Positions 58,245 to 64,000 of a stretch of DNA of 64,000 nucleotides are shown piece after piece. Source of the stretch: Paragonimus westermani (Eukaryota > Platyhelminthes > Trematoda > Plagiorchiida > Troglotrematidae); NCBI GenBank assembly GCA_008508345.1, contig QNGE01003806.1, positions 1 through 64,000 on the forward strand, in the 5' to 3' direction. Each line of letters starts with the position of its first letter. The stretch's first letter is position 1. Position numbers and translations under genes: made by a program. A model generated the notes under the pieces. The model saw only the letters and a program-made list of their open reading frames with translations, ran no database searches and was not told the origin of the DNA.

Positions 58245-59770
58245 GAATGTTTAGTTGTTAAGTTCCAGATGGCTTACCATTGGAAGCAGAATTAGCTTTG
58301 GAGGTCAAGCTATTAAAGCGTAACGAGGCTCTTGAACCAGACTTCTTCTCTCCTCTTCCCAAGGATAGGTAGGAAAGGTTGATGTCAGAACTGACAAAAC
58401 TCATTCGGACAGTTTGGGAAACTAACGAGATACCTCTTGATTGGTGTTTATCGACAATAATTTATGTTTCCAGAAATGGAGCTCGAATTCCGTGTGATAA
58501 CCACAAATTTCATCGGTCTAGTGTTTGTTTTATCCAAGTTGATATTTGGCCTTATATTACGTCACCTCACTAAATCAACAGAGTTAGACGCGTGAAGAAG
58601 AGGTCAGATTTCCTTCTCGTCGCGGATCTGTTCATCACATCTTTACTGTGCGACGGGCCTTGGAACATCGGCACTTATATAGGCATCCGATGGTCCTAGT
58701 CTTTTTTGACCTGAAGACTGCCTTTGTTTCGGTTGCTTCTTCATAAGGGAATGTCTCGGGAATACGTGAGTCTACTGAGATCGCTGTATACCCACTCTGC
58801 AAACTGGATGAGGGTTGATGGACAACTTTCTCCGGTGTTCATCACCCCTAGTGGTGTTCCCCAAGGGCGTCCGATTTCCCCCTTCCCGTTCAATTTTGTC
58901 AAGGGCGACATTCTGGAAGGTGCACTTTGAGAATCCAATGAGCTTAGTGTTGAGTTCCGTGGCCCTAGAGTGACCCACGTGGATGACATTGTTCTCATTT
59001 GTCCATCTTCCGAAGATGTACAGACCATGCTGAACGAGGTGAACTACTAGGTTGATTTGTATGGAATGCCCTTCACACCCTCAGGTTTGAAAGTGCTGTT
59101 TCAATACTGGAGCATTTTCACTGCTACGTTATGTTATAGTCAATCCGTTTGAGACTGTGGATAGTTTCACATGCTTTAGTAGCTCCGTCTCGTCAGAGTG
59201 CACTTATTGCTTATGAAATGTCACTAAGGATAGCAAAGGCACGAGTTGGCTTTACCAACCTATGTCACTTGTTTAGTGGAAAAGACGTTCGGTTGTCGCT
59301 AAAAAGAAGGGTATATAATGCTGGTGTACGTTCTGTCTTGCCCTATAGTTCGAACACGCGGCTTGTTCGTAACGAAGATGCTAACAGGCTTGTTATGTGC
59401 GACCATCGTTGTCCGCACCTGTTAGCCCACGTTATGTGGACCGACCACGTGGTCACTACGGCCGTTCCCTGAGGCGTATTTCGGAACACTCCGGATGGGC
59501 TGTCTGTTGGTCAAGTAAGCACGTTGCAAGCCTGCGATGGTTGGGTCACGTACTTCGCATGCCAGCTGAGCGTTTACATTATAGGGCATCATATACTGAG
59601 ACCACTAACGATTGGCTGAAACCTCGTGATGGTTAGACAACAACGTAGTCACGAGGTGTGGAGTCGGTGGCTGTTCCATCGCCTGCCTGGCTAGGATATT
59701 CATGGTCACTCAAATCTTTGGCTGGAGAAGGTATGCGAAATGGTAATATGCCACAGTCAATGATGTACCT
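58245..59770 (+). mobile_element. RTE-like reverse transcriptase to 3' end, decayed
   Basis: RTE blocks run in order. EVKLLKRNEALEPDFF (family EIxxLKRxKAxGPD) is followed by IRTVWETNEIPLDWCLSTII (family IWxxexIPxDWxxSxIIPIxKKG). GVPQGRPISPFPFNF is at 58853-58900 (motif B). HVDDIVLI starts at 58976; the catalytic DD is intact although the preceding residues differ. Next come ARVGFTNLCHLFSGKDVRLS and RRVYNAGVRSVLPYSS (59230-59350), then RWLGHVLRMPAERL (about 59540-59575). The tail aligns with 31935-32163. Stops and frameshifts are scattered throughout, so it cannot be translated as one protein. Motif A is lost. Confidence 0.8.
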
Positions 59771-59799
59771 ACATACATACCGTTCTGAGCTCTTCCGCT

Positions 59800-62700
59800 T
59801 AGTCTTTTTTCATTTTCAAATTTTTCAGTGACATCTCTTTCTCTAGGAAAAACCACGTTTATACTCGAGTGAGCGGCTGCCCGAGCCGGAGTACCTTGTG
59901 GTCAAATTCAGGACCTTTGTGATGATGGTGATGCGCCATCTGACGACCTCAATCATAAAGTTGGTCATGGACACACATCGACCACATAGTGGTCGTCTGT
60001 CGATGTCGTGACTGTCTCCAAGACTTGGTCAACCTGGAATACTTGTATTGCTTCTTATTACGCCCTGACATGTCTCAAGTTCGTTCTGCGTGGCGTTTTG
60101 TCGGTAAACAAAAATTTTCTTATTCAAACTTACCGAGACACAAGCGCTCTACCTTAACCCTAGTGCGCTTATCTCTACTCTGTGACCCCATCCACCGGAA
60201 GACGTTAAAGCTCTCATTCTTTGTGATTAACCTTTGGAGACACTTGAGAGGTCCATGTACCATAGGAGCTGCGTCAACGCCGCTAGAATGTCATATGACA
60301 TCAGAACTCGTATTCTTAAGGCTCACAATGTCGTTTGATAACTCATGTGAGGGATGTCCATTTTCGGTCACCGTTGTCTGCGAAGCCCAGGCGTTTTCAC
60401 CAGTGGCAGAGTCCGCTGAAGTATCATCAGGACAGGCGGACTCTCTCAGTCCATGAGCATCGTGTCTTAGTCTCACCGGTTTCGCTGGCTTGACCCCATC
60501 ACATCGCTTGTCATGCCGTGACCTGCTTACGAGTGATGGGTTAGGCTGGATGTGGCAACCTGGTCCGGGGTGTGAAGGGACTTACACTGAAGCTTGCTTC
60601 AATAGGGCGTTACCGGGTTTCTGACTGGCCTCCAGAAAATGACGAACCGCTTTGACGAGGAACACTCTGAGCTGATGGAGAAGACAACGAAAGTCGACGA
60701 AACTGGTTTTGTGGTTGTATGTGTGCAGCTTTTCACTTTTCCTCCTATATCTTCGCGCGTCTGCTGTTTCGTCACATTTTGGACCGTTTTTCATTTCGTT
60801 CCGTCGATTCTGTTTCTGTGAATTTACCTCGCCTCCGTGAATTTGCTCGTTATGCAACAAAAAATTAATAAAAGGGTGAATTACATGAACCGTTCTTTGG
60901 AATTAGGGATTTCAGTAGCTGTCTTCGGTCACAGTAACGCACTTTTGTTGTTGTTTCACCAAAGTTAGCTGCTGGTAAGCAGTGAGGGATTTCAATTGAT
61001 ATGTGTTGAACATCACTCACAATTGGTTGAAGCTTTCGCTTTCCCACTGATGTTTCAGTTGGCCATTCCTTAGGGCAAGGCTCGAGTACGGTACTTTTTT
61101 CGAATGCGAGATGTGCAATCATGTGAGTTCTTTATGGTTACTGCAACTTTCTTGCAGAAAAGCGAGAAATTTGAACTTCATGATGTTCCGGTTCCGTTCT
61201 CTTTTCGATTTTGGAGGAGCATCATCATCGAGATTATCACACCAAGGGTTTCCAGCAATGGTTAATCTTGACAAGAATAGTCAGCCAGCGTTTAAGCCTA
61301 GACTCATAAACCCACTATCAAGTTGCCTTCGCCTTGCTGTTAAACAACCGAGCTACAGAGGAAGGTAGTATAGTATGAAGCAAGAATTGTTGTCTGCTTT
61401 AGTGAATTATTCCAATGGTCGGTAGTAACTGCAATTAAAGGTCGATGCACTCTGGTGGGGCTTCCGATGGTTGCTGGATAGCACGGTTACTTTCATCCAT
61501 GTAACGTGGTGGATCTGCCTAAAATGTTGTGCTAGTGGGTGTTTGTCGGAGGTATTGTTTCGACTGTCGGCGAAACGTTACCAGCGGACGTCAGGACAGC
61601 CGAATAGTTCAAGGAAACCCAGGTGGGGGTGGCTAGCAGATTTCGCCGATATTTCCTAAGTTCTTGACTTTCACTCTAAGCTTGTTATCATTAATCAATG
61701 ACCATTATTCGCCAACAGGCACATCAGCCTCTAGGCCATAAATCTCTGCCTCGGTGATACCACATCGATAGTGGCTTTGCCGATTTTGCTACCTCATTTC
61801 GTTTTGAGCGTTGATTTGGGGCGTTCATTGGATCATAAGACAGTCTATATTGAGCTGTGGGTGATGATGGTTCAGGCATATACTTCAGTACGTCTGCTGC
61901 CCCATGGATGGTTTATCTCCTTTCATGATTAGTTCGTATATCGGGCGCCATACCGCACAGCACGGGTTAGTCTATCAGAAGTTGGTACTCGTTAGCTACA
62001 TGCTGCTGTCTCCACAGGTGATAGTGATAGGATCGCTACCCTGGTATTAGGTGAGGTGAATGTTTGACGAGTACTGCCGTTCATCGGCGCGTTTTAAAAA
62101 GACTACGTGTGCTATCATTTAATTGCCGAATTACATATTACACATGTTAGATGAGCATTATTCACTGAGATCATCAGCGTTCGATTAAAGCTAAAAGACT
62201 CCAAGTTGTGTAAATTTCGATTTCTTTTTTGACTGTATCTGGTGTGTGTTACCTGCCGGTTTAGGGACTTAGTGATTATTTAGCTTGTTAGTTAGAACCG
62301 TCACCCACTACAGCAGTTCACCGCAGTTGATGGCGATTTCTTAAGAGTCTCATTGCTTACACTCCCAACTAACCTTTCCAGTCTTCATTCTTCCTGGAGA
62401 ACTTTTTTTCATTACTCTTTGTTTGTATCTCAGTGGACGGTTGATGCAGCCATCATCAACCTATCTTGCTACCGTGCCATAATGCCCTGTGACTTGTCTC
62501 GAAGCCGGGGCTGATTGCGTGTATATTGTACTATCAGATCAGAGTTAATCCTCTCTGAGAAAAAAAACTGTGATCAGGAGTGATTAGGTTGCTGGAAAAT
62601 GTAACCTTTTGACTCGTAGAGATACGCGTTCCATTAGGTGAACGGTTAGCTCTACATGGGTCGTGATGATAGGAAATGATAGGAAGGGTCGTTGGATGAC

Positions 62701-63730
62701 AACTCAGATTTGAGAAGTAATCTGCCGATGTGGGCGAAGTTTAAGAAAGTTCCTGGTGTATTTTTAATCGTCCGTACTATGTTTGCGTATGAAACATTGT
62801 TGGTTCCATTTTTGGGTACTATTTTGTTAGCCCTTCTGGTAACGTGCGTCGAAATTTTTCATTCAGGAGAGGTTCCGCACATGTTATGTAGAGGTCGTCT
62901 CCGTCCTGAGCACTATTACGAGTTCACCAGCACACTTAGCTAAATAACATGGTGTAAAAGCTGTGGAAGCTCTAGTTATCGGCGATTGGAAAATATTTAC
63001 AAGTCATACCGCCTTTAGACTACTGCTTGAGAATCTGATTTCTCTTGTCAAATCAAGCATAACTCTTTTGTAATGAAGTGGCATTCGTCACGCCATCATG
63101 ATGCAGTCATAGGGTACATAACTTTTTGTTGGAAACGTTCACCAACCCCACTTTATATGTTATTGATCTCTACAGGTAGGTATTTCTTGATCCCGTATTA
63201 ATTCGTTGGTAATTGCACCCAGCCATCAATCACATTTCACGGGCTCGAGCTTCAGCTACTTCATCTGCTGTCCAAGTGTGGGCAAACTGATAGTATCTGT
63301 TCCACGTGCGACCTTTTGGTGTGGAAGTTGAAGGACGCGTTCTCGTTCCTTATTCCGTATCTCGGAGACTCACGGACTATGCTATGCCAAACTATTCCAA
63401 CTGCATGGACACTGTTGCTTAATCAACTGTTCTACCTCTTTGGGAAGCGAAACTGCCTGTCCTGTATTTGTTTTGTTTGGATCTTCTTGTTCGATACAAT
63501 CTCACATGCCCTAATGGAGCTGTATTGTATATCGGCTTTGAGCACAAAGATTTATTGCAATCACCCTTTCTTTTTTTCACGTGTATTCTAACTGTGCGTT
63601 GCCAGTTTTGTGTTCTGTGTTCAGACTCACGAGAGTGTTATTCGAAAATTCTTATGGTGTTTTTCTTTTCGCACCGGACTTCAGTTCTCACACTAGCTCT
63701 GTTTTGTTAATCCTTCCATTCCTCATTGTA
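59800..63730. other. No recognisable gene
   Basis: The largest frame is 155 codons at 59989-60456 (plus strand), with no motif or splice context. Other frames are under 100 codons. Pyrimidine-rich sequence increases toward 63700, just before the gene that starts at 63772. Confidence 0.4.
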
Positions 63731-63735
63731 TTTTT

Positions 63736-63737
63736 AG
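63736..63737 (+). promoter_or_regulatory. Splice acceptor before the right-edge gene
   Basis: A pyrimidine-rich stretch ending cattgtatttttag is followed by only 34 bases of leader before the ATG. This is a typical acceptor and could receive a spliced leader or a non-coding exon. Confidence 0.5.
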
Positions 63738-63771
63738 CTGCTTGGTTGTGGCCCGGGACCATCTTGGTAAC

Positions 63772-64000
63772 ATGGTTAAACGACGGCCGACTGCTGTGCA
63801 ACTGACGGCGGACGAGATTAACAACTTTCTTGCGCATAGCGATGACGAAAATGACAGCGACTGGGACGATGTTGGAGAAACTGATATGGAAACCTATCTT
63901 GCCTCCGTTGCTCCCTCTGAAAAACCAACTAAACCGAATAGAGGAACTTTAATAATAGATAAAAATACGGAAGAAACTATTCATGAACCTAATAACAACA
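63772..64000 (+). CDS. Start of an acidic protein, 3' truncated by window end
   Basis: The frame opens with MVKRRPTAVQLTADEINNFL and stays open for 76 codons to the window edge. An acidic stretch (HSDDENDSDWDDVGETDMET) is followed by a hydrophilic segment with KPTKPNRGTLIIDKNTEET. No signal peptide or membrane segment is seen. A basic start followed by a helix and an acidic cluster is seen in some nuclear proteins, and in piggyBac-type transposases, but nothing diagnostic is within view. The start is supported by a good splice acceptor 35 bases upstream and by the sudden change in composition. The family is not recognised. Confidence 0.6.
   Translation, partial: MVKRRPTAVQLTADEINNFLAHSDDENDSDWDDVGETDMETYLASVAPSEKPTKPNRGTLIIDKNTEETIHEPNNN

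Noticed and set aside
59989..60456. 155-codon open frame after the RTE element
   Set aside because: No domain, splice context or composition change was found. Treated as chance.
1..64000. CRISPR array, bacterial operon, phage or defence cassette
   Set aside because: No regularly spaced direct repeats, ribosome binding sites or compact collinear genes were found. All clear coding evidence is eukaryotic (spliced gene, LINEs, gypsy).

Overview
The window looks like nuclear DNA of a flatworm, most likely a digenean trematode. The evidence is indirect. It contains decayed non-LTR retrotransposons of the RTE and CR1 type with sequence signatures like those of fluke genomes, Ty3/gypsy integrase fragments, one clear spliced gene with two 41-nt introns next to kilobase introns, and moderate base composition. 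There are no bacterial operons, ribosome binding sites or CRISPR arrays. No species can be named from the sequence alone.

Layout. Bases 1-10303 are dominated by a near-perfect inverted repeat, with arms 1-2914 and 7390-10303 around a 4.5-kb spacer. The right arm starts on the base after a single N (7389), so an assembly join is the likeliest explanation. A decayed gypsy integrase on the minus strand (10304-11225) runs into the right arm. From 11 to 32 kb the DNA is gene-poor. It holds dispersed repeats, a 19.7-20.3 kb foldback, and at least six CR1-like fragments on both strands, the longest a nearly complete minus-strand copy at about 21.9-25.7 kb. RTE fragments lie at 31-32 kb and 35.6-37.3 kb. 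A second N, at 35447, is flanked by a 38-bp duplication typical of an unmerged contig overlap.

The best-supported host gene is on the plus strand at 38.4-46.04 kb. It is a ZCCHC8-like protein with a PSP domain and a C-terminal MTR4-contact-like segment. Six exons are readable, the phases agree through exon 5, and a poly(A) signal follows the stop. No CCHC zinc knuckle is visible. From 46 to 52 kb nothing is recognisable. A second gypsy integrase fragment lies at 52.3-52.9 kb and a scrambled RTE element at 56-59.8 kb. At the right edge (63772-64000) an open reading frame for an acidic protein begins and runs off the window; its family is not recognised.

Nothing here justifies claiming a new molecular system. 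The most useful observations are the palindrome and N artefacts, the apparently knuckle-less ZCCHC8 gene with tiny introns, the foldback repeat, the unclassified local repeat families, and the acidic gene at the right edge.
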